Source of the DNA: Pogonophryne albipinna
Lineage: Eukaryota; Chordata; Actinopteri; Perciformes; Artedidraconidae
Length of the DNA: 64,000 nt
Direction: 5' to 3'
Assembly: GCA_028583405.1 (NCBI GenBank)
Contig: CM053252.1
Coordinates: forward strand, 35,677,763-35,741,762
The position numbers and the translations under genes are program-made. The notes beneath the pieces were generated by a model. The model was not told where the DNA came from. It searched no databases and saw nothing but the letters and a program-made list of their open reading frames with translations. Shown piece after piece: positions 21,566-32,545 of the stretch. Within the stretch, counting starts at the first letter, position 1. Each line of letters begins with the position of its first letter.

Positions 21566-21573
21566 TTCATGTA

Positions 21574-22939
21574 CAGTGACGTGCGGTGAGGTTCATGGCT
21601 GGTGAGGCACTGACTCTTTCAGAGTCAGATTTACAAATATTATATATTTTGACCTTAAAGGTGGCGGGGTAGGTAATTTTGGAGAAACCAGCTCGAGTGC
21701 GCTAGAATTTGAAAATACACAGCCCCTCCTCCAACACACACGAACGCGCACATGACCAATGAGGGCACGAGATAAGTTTGTGCACAGATGGAAGGCTGAC
21801 AGGCAGGTTATTTTAGCCGGGCCGGCTAAAATGAGTGGTCGTGCTTTTTACAGTACTACGGCTTCCACAGATGAAATGTTTTTATGTATTTTTTGTCAAA
21901 GCACTTAAGATATTCATTGCTATCGGGATGTTAAGAGCATTCCATGGAATATAACAAAAAGTGTATATCGTGCCGGTTTCTCAAACTTACCTACCCCACC
22001 TTTAATCGAAATATTCTGTTATTTTCAAAAGCTTTTTTAGTCTGATGCTTCGATTCATTTTAAACAGACCGTTCAACAAAAGGATACCCAAAATCTAAAT
22101 ATTGGATTGTTCTCTCTTAGTAAGATCCAATTTTCATTACAAATGTGGTCTTACCTTGACTTGAAGATGAAGTCCATGCTATCCTTCTGGACAACAATCT
22201 TTATTACTTTTTTGTAAAAGTCCTCCTTATCTCCCTCTAGTTTCAAAATTCTAGCTTGTTGTTTTCGTTTACCGTCTCCGCTTAGAATAACAGTAGCAAC
22301 AAGAACCTGTGGGCTCACTTGCGCCCCCTTCAGTGCGGCAGAGGTTGTGGCTGCCTCCCCTGGTGCTTTTTTCATTGCCGTTGTATGATGAGACCAGCGA
22401 GCTTAAATATCATATATACGTGAAATAAGTTATTTAGAGACTATGGATGGCGAGGATAAATGTAATAAAGGGATCTACAAACATTACATTGGTGACATAC
22501 AGTGAGATGGTGCAGGCATGCGCTTAGGGCCCGCTTTCCAGCCAGTTTCTGTGGGGTGACGCATTCTGAGGTGAGGCAGAGCTCATCTGTGCCTCACCTC
22601 ACCACACAGTAACTGGATTGAGCGCGCTCACAAAATAAGTGCCCGCGCTAAATTAGTGCCCATGCTCCAGCAAGTTACTGTGGGCTTCTGTGAGGCAGAG
22701 CTCGTCCCTGCCTCACTCCTCAATCTCATCGCTCCTCGTAGTTGTAGCGGAGCTCGGCAAATTAGCCGATTTTTACTATAAAAAGCGATTGGAATCAAAC
22801 AGAAATCGCATTTACAACACAGATCAGTGGACACATTTTATTATTATTATTTTTTGTATTATTATTCTTTTTTTCTGTTACATTGGAGAATGACAAGTGA
22901 GGCTCTGCCTCACCTGCCTCCCCTGACCGCACGTCGCTG
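21574..22939. mobile_element. hAT element with perfect 8-bp target duplication TTCATGTA
   Basis: The ends are CAGTGACGTGCGG and CCGCACGTCGCTG, flanked by TTCATGTA at 21566-21573 and 22940-22947. Subterminal GTGAGGCA/TGCCTCAC motifs recur near both ends, including three inside (about 22570-22720). A 74-residue minus-strand frame (22375-22151, starting M-K-K-A-P-G-E-A) may be the first transposase exon, but I cannot assign it. A TTAA-flanked MITE is nested at 21659-22001. Confidence 0.9.
21659..22001. mobile_element. TTAA MITE, family H copy 1
   Basis: Ends AGGTGGCGGGGTAGG and CTACCCCACCT lie between TTAA at 21655-21658 and 22002-22005. The body matches 36616-36989 almost throughout (CTCGAGTGCGCTAGAATTTG, ATTCATTGCTATCGGGATG). 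TTAA flanks fit piggyBac or Kolobok. Nested in the hAT element 21574-22939. Confidence 0.8.
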
Positions 22940-22947
22940 TTCATGTA

Positions 22948-25395
22948 TTTATTTGCGACTGCAATTAAATTTTGACTGCATAATTTAATAACCCAGGATA
23001 TGATTATGATGTTTTGTGAACACTATCACTGACTAGGCTTAAATAATCATTATTAATCAGCAGTAAACAGTACACTTAACTTTTAACTGTCCAAACCTGT
23101 GAAGCAAAGACAGCATATGGCATCATGAAAATGACAACATTTAAAGGAATATCAGCTTTATTAATTCAAAAAACCCAAATAGGGTTAGTTATGTGTATCA
23201 ACCAAGACCGTAAGTGAAACAAGTGTAGCTTTATGACCCGAAACAGGATTTTATGTGTAGCTCTTAAAGTTGCAAATAAACTTTTTTACACAAGCTTGTA
23301 ATCAGGCCTGTTGGTCTGATGCCCAGTGATATGGTTTCTCCAGTTACATCCAGTCCTTTCCAGCACTTCAGTTTTATGCTTTCAAAACGGACCAAAGTGC
23401 ACCTGTTGCACTTATATAACCATGAGTGGTTTACTCTGTCCAGGGGTCACTCCTCTGCAGCCTCACTAACAGACCTGCAGAGAAAGACAGTGATATATTC
23501 ACAATCTGAAATTCTGGCACATTAAGAATGCATGTTAAAACTTTGTGAGTGCTCCAAGCCAACTGGAGGTTTGTAAAGCTCTTCTCTGACTGATAATAAC
23601 CATGTAGATAATAACGTTCCCAGGCTTCAATATAACAGTATATTGTATTCAGATTTATGATACAAATGAATAAACATAGGCTATATATAAATAGAAACTG
23701 TATATATAACACATCAATATCTGTCATTCTTCAGTAAAAGGTAGCTAGATCCACTCTTGTACAATAATACAAATACCAGCATATTTATTCCAAAAAAGCA
23801 TTTATCAAGAATATAATAAATAAAACGCACAATATACAACTCTCAAAAGGGAATATGTATAGTATGTGTGAAAGTGTGTGTGTCTCGAAGATGCAGAGAG
23901 TGTGTGTGGGTGCACCTCTCAGAGTGCATTTCAAAGAATGTGTACACGGCCCTGTGACCGTCTCCAAGTGCTCTGCTTGTGCGTAAACACATGTCTGTAG
24001 ACAAAAGGACAAGAGCTTTATGTGTGTGTGTTATGTTTGAAAGGCCAATTCAAGATTAATGCACAATAATGCCGGTTTAAAAAGATTGCTAATTTGAATG
24101 TGACTTTGTCTGTGTATAAAATACTAACATCAACCAGTAAAGTAACCTGAATACAATGGAACTAACGTAAAGCTCAGTGAATAAAACCAAATCAATACAT
24201 GTACAGTGCAAACAAACAAGTATAACAACTGTATGCTTACTGAGCTGTTTAAAGTTAATGTTCCAATACAATATGTTATGCACATGGATGTTCAGTCCAG
24301 TTGAGTTACAGTACATAGGTACTGTATATCAAAAAGTAAAATCCCCAACTGATATTGTGCTTCTAAACAATTAAGAATTAGGACTCCAAAGAATACAGAT
24401 AAAATCCCAAAAGTGCAAGAATCATGCATAGTAGATAAATAGCAAAAAGGCTGAACTGCATAAAGTGCTACATTTGGAAACAGTAAGAGATAAAGAACGT
24501 TTGTCTTACAGGCAGTCTGGACAGATGAGTTTTCAGTCTGATAATGTGTAGAGTTTCTGCTGTCCCAGCACATAACCCTGAGGCATCCCAGTGAGATTGA
24601 AAAGGGCCAGACAGACACAGATCCTCTCCAAGTTACTCTGAAAGTGAAAATGTTGTCATGCATATTAAGTAAGGGATAATGTGCTTTGCTGCACATTATC
24701 CTGCTTATTACACGGCCACGTACTAAACAAACTAACTACTTGACTCCCAATATTAATTTAAATGATTTTTTTCGACCTGAAAATTATCGTATTGCTTCCG
24801 CTAAGAAAATACAACTCTGTTCAACGGCGCACCAACGACTGAAACTCTGACAACAACAACTTAATTTAAAATGAAGGCAGCTCTGATTGATGTTTCCTGT
24901 GACTGTCCAAGTCCACAGTTTCCACTCCACTAACAAGTCCTTAAACAATACAGATCCCATACTGTGTTGCTGCTTCTGTGGATTTATCTGACGTCCAGCG
25001 CTCTGTCTTTTAACCTCTTTTCCTTTCTCTTGATCCTCCTTAGCAACGGTCATTATAGTGCTTAACAGTGGTCTGTACTACTGTCATATTAACCTCTGAA
25101 ATGTCCGAGTTGACCAATCAGAATTGAGTATTCAACTTTGCAATGTAATACAAAGGTTTAAACATCTAAGGTACAACTTTCAGCATTCTGACAACTTGAA
25201 TATGCAGTTAACACAAGGTACAGCTGAGGCTGATCACTAGATCACATTCTATTTTAAGATGACACTAACCCTGACAAAATCCCTAGAAAGACTTCCGGCA
25301 GCCTTTTTTCTGACCTAACCCATCTTCAAACTTGGCCTTCATATTGGTCTCAAATACACATTTGTTATGTTTCTTGACTGCACACTGAAATATTG

Positions 25396-25440
<45 letters not shown>

Positions 25441-25887
25441 ATGTATGTCTGTGTAAAATGCAGTTACATTCCTCCCACATTAGACCCCTACTTTAGGCCC
25501 TTGGCTAATGTGATGCAATTCTTGGAGCAAAGTCCTGTAAACACAAGAAGTTCACAGGAGAGCTTCGAACTGATGTCACACCCTGAAGATTTATAGGAAA
25601 TTACATACGGAGAATTGACAAAGACATTTGCTGAGACACAGTAGTGACACTACCAATTCTGAAGTTCTATCCCCCAAAATAATCCTTTTACCTACAGAAA
25701 GCCGGTAATCAAACATTTCATCAGCAAGACATAACCGCTTAAGTTTCTAACGGCAGACTCCAGAAGGCCTCTTCAGAGAGCATGTTAAGTCCTATCATTA
25801 TCTGTAGAAGAATATATTGCAGTATGCATATTCAGAAGTAAGCAGGAGGTTATCTTCTAACACAGCTAATGAAGAAAGCCTGAGAAA
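22948..25887. other. Intergenic sequence, no gene seen
   Basis: No exon with supporting splice sites, no transposon protein. The open frames are short and compositionally non-coding. At 25020-25150 a CTTAGCAACGGTC...ACCAATCAGAATTGAGTAT block resembles 49195-49295, so it is a diverged dispersed repeat. Confidence 0.5.
25395..25440. repeat. (GCCT)n microsatellite
   Basis: About eleven tandem GCCT units. Confidence 0.95.
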
Positions 25888-25892
25888 CAGGC

Positions 25893-26194
25893 TGTGGCAG
25901 CGGGGTGTGGTTAGGGCGCTGGCTGCTGGAGTGAAGGGAGTGGCTCGGCCGGAGGCCAGACAGCTGATCGGAATCAGGTAATCAGTGCCGGAATAAAAGC
26001 ATGTGGTAATCTGGTTCTGGTCTGTTTTGCAGTAGGCGGGATCCTGGAAGGTGGCAAAAGGACCTGTGAAGGTTGCCACACGGGCAACGTTGGAGACCCG
26101 TGGATACTTTTGTTTGGAGCTAATAAACGCCTTTGTTACACGAACCTGCTCTTTCCGTCCATAATTGAACCCGGTGTGAGCGGAGAGGCTCACA
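25893..26194. mobile_element. Solo LTR, 302 bp, 5-bp target duplication CAGGC
   Basis: The segment begins TGTGGCAGCGG and ends GAGGCTCACA, i.e. TG...CA, and is flanked by CAGGC at 25888-25892 and 26195-26199. An AATAAA lies near 26124 followed by a TTGT-rich stretch, and a GCCGGAATAAAAGC promoter-like run lies near 25987. No internal region or second LTR is present, so it arose by LTR-LTR recombination. Gypsy-type is likely, but there is no protein to prove it. Confidence 0.75.
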
Positions 26195-26199
26195 CAGGC

Positions 26200-27127
26200 G
26201 CTAGCTTATCTCCATACACTAGGGCACCCAAGGCTGAATAAGTGCTGTCTGTACAGAGAGAGAAACATGAACTGAGGCGAGGACAGAAGAGGAAAACTAA
26301 TAGAAGGAGACCAGTAAGAAATTATGCTGTAAGGATTGAGCAGCCAATAAATAAGTAAACATAATACAGGCCAGTGCTCGATGTTGATGTCAAAGGAATG
26401 TCTTCCGCTTAAAAAAAAACTGTCTAGGTGTCCATTAGTGTTCTTCTTAGGTATTTGCAGGCCATTTCCTGACTGAGAAGCCAGAGTTTTCTGTGCTTTT
26501 TAAGCTCCATACGACTGTACTCTCAAATTGTTTACACACATTATGGAGATATTGGCTCACATATGTTTTCTGCATAAAAGTAAAACTACTTTTTCTTTCA
26601 TCAAATTTGAAGCCAAACGGACTCATCTTTGGCACAGAGTTTTCTCCGATGGGGTTTGAGAGATTCAAGCCTTCATTGATTTATTGTTGTTCTCCTCTCA
26701 TTCTGTGGACTGCTGGAAACTCAGTCTGAACAGCTCTCATTTGCAATCGATCATTTTGGATAGCTCATCCAGATCGACCTCTGCACCATGAGAATACAAA
26801 GGTAAGGCAGAATCTTCTCTAAAACCACAACTTTACCTAAACGTTTACTCATAAAGCTGCAGCCGCTCTGCACTTTGTATTTGGGATCAAATACATTTAA
26901 TTGATATATTACAATAATATGTCTTGATGTTTTGGCCTTTGTTTACATTGGTAACACATGAATCATTCAGTTATTTCAATGTTAAGTTCTTATCAATGAA
27001 CATGAACGTAAACATAATGCCTAAGGAAATAAAATCTGGTACAGTGCTAAAGCAGTGCTAAATGACAGGAGCATTTGTTTGATGGAAATTCAATCAGTAG
27101 AGACGGTTTTGATGTGATGATACATAT
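26200..27127. other. Intergenic sequence, no gene seen
   Basis: No recognisable element. An ACCATGAGAATACAAAGGTAAGG string at 26785-26807 could mimic a tiny first exon but has no other support. Confidence 0.4.
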
Positions 27128-27208
27128 TTAATGCCAACCCTGTCTCCTAAAAATTACGTTCCCACAGAACTAAACTGCATTCTCAATTACGTTTAGCTAG
27201 AAACGTAT

Positions 27209-27347
27209 TTTCTCCCACGTTACGTTCGTTATGAACGTATCTCAAATACGTTTATTTTCTACATATCTTCTAGAAGCATATTTTCTCCCACGTTACGTTT
27301 CTTATGAACGTATCTTAAATACGTTTATTTTCTACATATCTTTGCCA
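27209..27347 (+). repeat. Subterminal repeat, left arm of B, two units
   Basis: Two units of about 70 bp, each reading TTCTCCCACGTTACGTT, then ATGAACGTATCT, AAATACGTTTATTTTCTAC and ATATCTT. The right arm (about 30535-30740) has three inverted units. ACGT-containing palindromes recur in each unit. Confidence 0.8.
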
Positions 27348-27484
27348 TTTATTGTCTTGCTTATAATAATGATAATAGTCATTTATAAATATCATTTTAG
27401 AGCACACATTTGAAATCAGTAAGCGAGGCTGTAATTTCGCCAGCTGTTACTCTCATGAGCGAGGCAGAAAATAATAGTTTTAAC

Positions 27485-27580
27485 ATGCCAAAAAGCTGCT
27501 GTGTCGTTTATTGCACCTCAAACATTAAAACAAATCCAGTTACGTGTTTCTGTACTTCCTCTAAGAAGAAAGGACAGTAA
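27485..27580 (+). pseudogene. THAP zinc-finger N-terminus, left arm of B
   Basis: A 31-residue frame starts M-P-K-S-C-C-V-V-Y-C-T-S-N, with the Cys pair spacing (C-x4-C) of a THAP domain, followed by N-P-V-T-C-F and S-S-K-K-K-G-Q where the family usually has a short beta strand and a basic stretch. It stops at TAA 27578, before the Trp, second Cys and His of the full C2CH finger. THAP fingers are the DNA-binding domain of P-element-type transposases. Truncated and duplicated with the arm. Confidence 0.65.
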
Positions 27581-28394
27581 CAGAAGATCTCTGTGACGCC
27601 AGATGTGGTGTTGTTAATGCAATATGATATCCGAAAAAAGACACTACACTACCCATAATCCCCAGCTATCGTTTGGGACTACAGTCCCATTGACAAACCC
27701 CGTGATTAATCTTCAAACTCTGGGATTGGATGTTGGAGTGGCAGTTCGCCAAGGTTACGCCGAGCGTCAAGCTCTTTGAAATGGAACGAAACCACGGCAG
27801 ACTATTCAAAACTGGACTCGAACGCCCCCCCAGAAATACACATGCTGGCTATTGTGTTTCGCAACATGTTTTCTATGGCACGTCTCTACTGGGAATTGTA
27901 GTTTTAAAAGACGTTTTTGTTTTTCCAAAAATTAGAAGTTGACAGTATTAAACTGTGTACAGCCCTGGAGGTTTAGACGATAGGAAACAAATTGGTGTGT
28001 ACACATTTAAAACATGTAATTACTAAATGGGTGAAAATGGCTTGTATCCATAATGGATAGCATTAATATCCACATGACAGCTCATTGTTACTTTGTAATT
28101 CTACTCCACTACAATTCAGAGGTTAACCTGGTATTTTTACTCCCCTACATTTATTTTAGTTACTCTGCAGATTCTGATTAATGATGTGAAATATAAACAA
28201 CCCTTAAATCAGACTTTAGTTACACCTGAGTAAAATTCAGGGAAGGTGATTGTCAAGTGCCAACAATCAGGAGAGATATTTGATTGTTGGTGCTTGAGAA
28301 GACTAAACATTTATCTGCAGATCCCTATAAAGTAAATTCATTAATCGTTATTCTCTACTAATAGTTAATTAAAAACTGTATATAATTGCTATTT

Positions 28395-28510
28395 TGCACA
28401 TCCCTTTCAAGATTTCAAGATTTTCTAAGGTTTATTGACATATCATATACACAACTACGGTGTAGTTATGCAATGAATGAAAAACTTGGGTCACAGGTTC
28501 CTCAACAGTG
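28395..28510 (+). repeat. Short dispersed repeat inside element B core
   Basis: Inverted counterpart of 2690-2795: TTATTGACATATCATATACA, then ACTACGGTGTAGTTATG and GGTCACAGGTTCCTC. Confidence 0.6.
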
Positions 28511-29812
28511 CATTACGACATCTATCAATATGTGCGTACCTCCACCATTAAACTGTCATATTCTGCACATTTCTTATACTATCTACATAAGAGTATAATT
28601 AATGTGTATAATATCAGTTAAAATAAGTGCTTCAACATAGTTAACATTGCAGGAAAGCAATATATTAGACGTTAAGTACTTTGTCAGGCTTAATATTTAT
28701 CTGTAGATAGATACCCCCAAAGCTTTTTTCTTATTTGAAAGAAGACCTTAACCTAAAGTATTCTTTAATGTGTTAATAAAGGTTAATTAGTTTGTCTGTT
28801 TTGCACATCCTCCTATTAATATCTTTGTACATCGTGCACTAAACTGTTTTATTGTAGAGATCACTTACAGTATCTTCTTGATTTTTTTACATACTTCTAT
28901 CATTGACCTTCTACTTTCCCCCTATGAAAGTATGTACTCTTAATATTTTTTTCATCTAATAACATTATTCAACAAAAATAACATTATTCAACAAAAATAA
29001 TTCAATAACGTGCTTTAACCACCAGGCGGTGCACACAAGGCACACACAGCATACTAATAATAACTTTGTATTATTAGTGTAGGACACTTATGTATGTCTA
29101 ACATCTGAAGATGTGTAGTTTTATTCATGTTTTTACATAATTTTACAGGATATTGCTATACTATTTCTCATGTTTTACTTCTACACATTAATATCTGATG
29201 TGTAAAACATCACAGACGGAAAGGCATATCCGTCATTTAATGGTAAGCTATTGAAATTGTGATTCCATAGATGTGTCTCCCATCACCCAAATCCCCTGAC
29301 TATTCTCTCAACTCAGTATTTACATTCTTATATTCAAAGAAAATCAGTAATATCTTTAAAAACTACAAGTCCTTTTCTATCAGCTGTGCACCGTTATGGT
29401 GTAAATATAACCTATCTACCAATTGGATCAAATATAAAAGTCAGCCGAATTACTATTGATACTGCAAGGAGACGTATTTTGTGAAAAGAAATGCAAGATG
29501 CAGTTCTTCCTGTTTGTCCAGAAGTCTTCTCATCAGGGATCTATAAATAAAGAACTACGGCAGATATGTAATATTTAATGCAGCCGAACCGTGTATTACA
29601 ATGTCGTTATGTGATGACTTCCAAAGAGAAAAGCAAGAACACTCGGAATAAAGTATTTTATTTAAAAAAAATGTTTTCGGATATCATATCGCATTAACAT
29701 CATATCCCGACATGCATTGCGGCTAAAATATCCAATCAACGAGTTTCAAGCTGAGGATCTTGGGTAATCTGTTCAATGGGTTTGTGGTGTGTATCGCTCG
29801 AAATGTCCCTTA

Positions 29813-29876
29813 TAATAATAATAATAATAATAGATTTAATTTGTTAGCGCTTTTACAGGTGCTCAAAGACGCTTAA
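29813..29876 (-). repeat. Short insert with (AAT)n tail inside element B
   Basis: Relative to the matching stretch of element A (near 3518-3528) an extra segment of about 64 bp is present: (AAT)n followed by TTAGCGCTTTTACAGGTGCTC and AAAGACGCTTA. It looks like a truncated retroposon tail, with CTTA at both junctions as a possible tiny duplication. It marks an insertion after A and B diverged. Confidence 0.5.
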
Positions 29877-30293
29877 TAGGCCTACGTCTGTTTCCGGTGA
29901 CTTTATTTATGGCTAAAAAGCCCAAGATTATAGAATTAAACGAATAAATAAAAACAAGGATAATTGTGTGTTATTGTTGAGTAAATAACAGTGTGTTATT
30001 TAGAAAAGAATAACAAATTAGAAGGAAAAAAAGATTTTCAAAAATACAGATTTCAGTATTTTGAGGCTCTAAGCCCCATTTATTTTCCTCACAGACGGGA
30101 AAAAAGTCCGACATTATACGATTTAAAATAAAAACATAAAACACTGGCATGTAATTTACGTTAGAATAAATAGAATGGTTTTGAACAATAGATGAGAGTA
30201 AAATCTACATCACTTTACAGCCCCGCCCACCTTTGGGGAAACCAACGCTGTCATTTGAACGGCGATCAAGCCTGAAGGCACAGAGATCTTCTG

Positions 30294-30389
30294 TTACTGT
30301 CCTTTCTTCTGAGAGGAAGTACAGAAACACGTAACTGGATTTGTTTTAATGTTTGAGGTGCAATAAACGACACAGCAGCTTTTTGGCAT
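30294..30389 (-). pseudogene. THAP zinc-finger N-terminus, right arm of B
   Basis: Minus-strand counterpart of 27485-27580, with one residue changed near the end (S-S-Q-K-K instead of S-S-K-K-K). Same start, same stop and the same missing second half of the finger. Confidence 0.65.
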
Positions 30390-30810
30390 GATAAAACTAT
30401 TATTTTCTGCCTCGCTCATGAAAGTAACAGCTGGCGAAATTACAGCCTCGCCTACTGATTTCAAATGTGTGCTCTAAAATGATATTTATAAATGACTATT
30501 ATCATTATTATAAGCAAGACAATAAATGGCAAAGATATGTAGAAAATAAACGTATTTAAGATACGTTCATAACAAACGTAACGTGGGAGAAAATACGTTT
30601 CTAGAAGATATGTAGAAAATAAACGTATTTGAGATACGAACGTAACGTGGGAGAAAATACGTTTCTAGAAGATATGTAGAAAATAAACGTATTTGAGATA
30701 CGTTCATAACGAACGTAACGTGGGAGAAAATATGTTTCTAGCTAAACGTAATTGAGAATGCAGTTTAGTTCTGTGGGAACGTAATTTTTTGGAGACAGGG
30801 TTGTTAATGC

Positions 30811-31156
30811 GCAGATACACAAATGAATGTGACAGTAGTTTTGATCGATTAGGCCCCGTTGTTCAGGATGTATCATTCGGGAGGGTAGAACCGATCCGAT
30901 GAAAACCCCCGGGGCTAGACACTGGTGGTGGTGAATGGATAGTTGGGTCGGTCTGAGGAGGAGTGGTTTAGCTTGACCCTGGATTCGGAGGGACGGGAGG
31001 TGAAAAGGGGTGGAGGAGGGTTGCGTTGAGTCACCTGAGATGACAGCTGTCAGAGGGGAAAGAGCAGGCTCTTGGGATTAGAGTGAAGTGATTGGCTAAG
31101 CTGAAGAGTGGTCACTTCTTGAGAGGAGAGAGAGTAGAAACATGGAGATAGAAAAT
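30811..31156. other. Purine-rich intergenic sequence
   Basis: G/A-rich stretch (GGTGGAGGAGGGTTG, GAGGAGAGAGAG) without a coding pattern or a repeat partner in this window. Confidence 0.4.
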
Positions 31157-31391
31157 GATTAAGATTAAGATGGACTTTTATTAATCCCTCGTGGGGAAAT
31201 TGTTTCTCTGCATTTGACCCATCCTAGTGTTAGGAGCAGTGTGCTGCCATTTTGAACGGTGCCCGGGGAGCAGTGTGGGGAATGGTGCCTTGCTCAGGGA
31301 CACCTCGGTAGCACTTGGTCTTGCCGGGACTTGAACTGGTGACCTTCCAGTTGCCAAGCCAAGTCCCTATGGACTTCGCCACCACCGCCCC
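31157..31391 (-). repeat. tRNA-derived SINE
   Basis: Read on the minus strand, it starts GGGGCGGTGGTGGCGAAGTCC with a pol III box A (TGGCGAAGTCC, about 31371-31381), then box B (AGTTCAAGTCCC, 31326-31337), a body with GGTGTCCCTGAGCAAGGCACC, and ends in a TTAATCTTAATC tail (31157-31170). The layout is that of a fish tRNA-derived SINE. Confidence 0.8.
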
Positions 31392-32537
31392 GGTACATGT
31401 AATACATGAATGAGTAAAGACGGTCTTCCTGGATGAACTTCCGCTAAGCTTCATTAGTCAATATTCTTGCTTAGACAGGCCTTACTCTGAACTAATGCCA
31501 ACAAGATGCCCGTTTACGTGAAATTGAAATCTATCAGAAGCTGCATGGTTTTCATATCGTCATTTGACAATTTAATATTTTTTTAGGTTAAATATTTAAT
31601 CCTCAACAGTCATGACATAATACAATAAAAATACCCACACAGACAAAGCATGCCAAAAAGCCTGTGCAGTAACCAAATGGGAGTACTTATTTTGTTATAA
31701 TTGTTACCCCCAATAGTTATTATTACACACCATTCCTCTTTCATGTATAGTTCTACTGTATGAGGAACTTCTTATAATTGTACCTCTTAACGCATGATGG
31801 ACACAGGATAATCTTTCCAATGGCAAAATGGACATCATTTTTTAAAACCACCCTAAATGGCTATTTTTGTAATATTGTGATTTGTGAAGCGTACAAAGCG
31901 ATTCCAAGAATGAGTCTGTGTCTGTGTACATAACTGAAAGCTAAACCAAGAACAACATTGTAAGGATTAAGAGGTTTTTCCATCCCAAAACACTTCCCTA
32001 ATCTCACTTCCGACTGCACCGAGAAGAAACAATTTTAGGGCACGACCCATTATTTGAAATCCCACAAGCTGTCTATTTTAGAGTTTAATACATCATGTGT
32101 ATGCTTATCATATACGTATAACATCGAGGTATACCAGGTGTAATGCCCCTGATAGAGCAACAAGTCACACAAGATACACAGAATGGCTGCCTTTGATGAA
32201 AGAGGTTGCACCAACACCTGGAGCATGTTGCTAGATGAATTGTGGGTAAACAGAAGGCTTGATGGGAGACGGCCTCTGTTCCTTCCCCAGGGATCTAAAG
32301 ACAGCAGGCGGAGCAGATGGATGGTCATACAGGACGGACCTGCAGAGGGTCAGCTGGTCAAACACCCCGCTGTTCCACCATGTCACACACACACATGGAG
32401 TGTGAACTTCCCCACAGCCTCCACCAGGCCTCACACCCCAAATACATCCCCTCTGCTCTACCTTGTTGTATGTTTCAGCACTTTTTGGTTCAAATAGAAT
32501 ATGCTTCTTTACTGCTAAACAGTTTCCAAAGATTGCA
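31392..32537. other. Intergenic sequence, no gene seen
   Basis: A 104-residue plus-strand frame (32183-32497) opens here but has no domain and no splice support. I treat it as chance. Confidence 0.4.
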
Positions 32538-32545
32538 GTGCTTTA

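Larger units (their letters stand above)
27135..30803. mobile_element. Foldback DNA transposon B with THAP-coding arms, TSD TTAATGC
   Basis: The inverted ends CAACCCTGTCTCC / GGAGACAGGGTTG are flanked by a perfect 7-bp duplication TTAATGC (27128-27134, 30804-30810). The arms are about 463 bp (left) and 521 bp (right). Each contains repeats of a unit of about 70 bp around CGTTACGTT...ACGTATCT, two copies left and three right. Each arm also encodes the N-terminus of a THAP zinc finger. CA-starting tips, a 7-8 bp duplication and a THAP finger together point to the P-element superfamily. The core (27633-30140) is an inverted copy of the element A core (1014-4059). No catalytic domain is seen, so it is non-autonomous. 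Confidence 0.82.

Noticed and set aside
22151..22375. 74-residue minus-strand frame as a host gene
   Set aside because: It lies inside the hAT element 21574-22939; if real it is a transposase exon, not a host gene.
24292..24696. 134-residue minus-strand frame
   Set aside because: Composition and lack of splice or domain signals point to a chance open frame.
26785..26807. ATG followed by a GTAAGG donor as a tiny first exon
   Set aside because: Only a few codons, AT-rich surroundings, no promoter-like composition.
32183..32497. 104-residue plus-strand frame starting M-A-A-F-D-E-R-G
   Set aside because: No family recognised, no splice sites, overlapping frames on the other strand are equally long.
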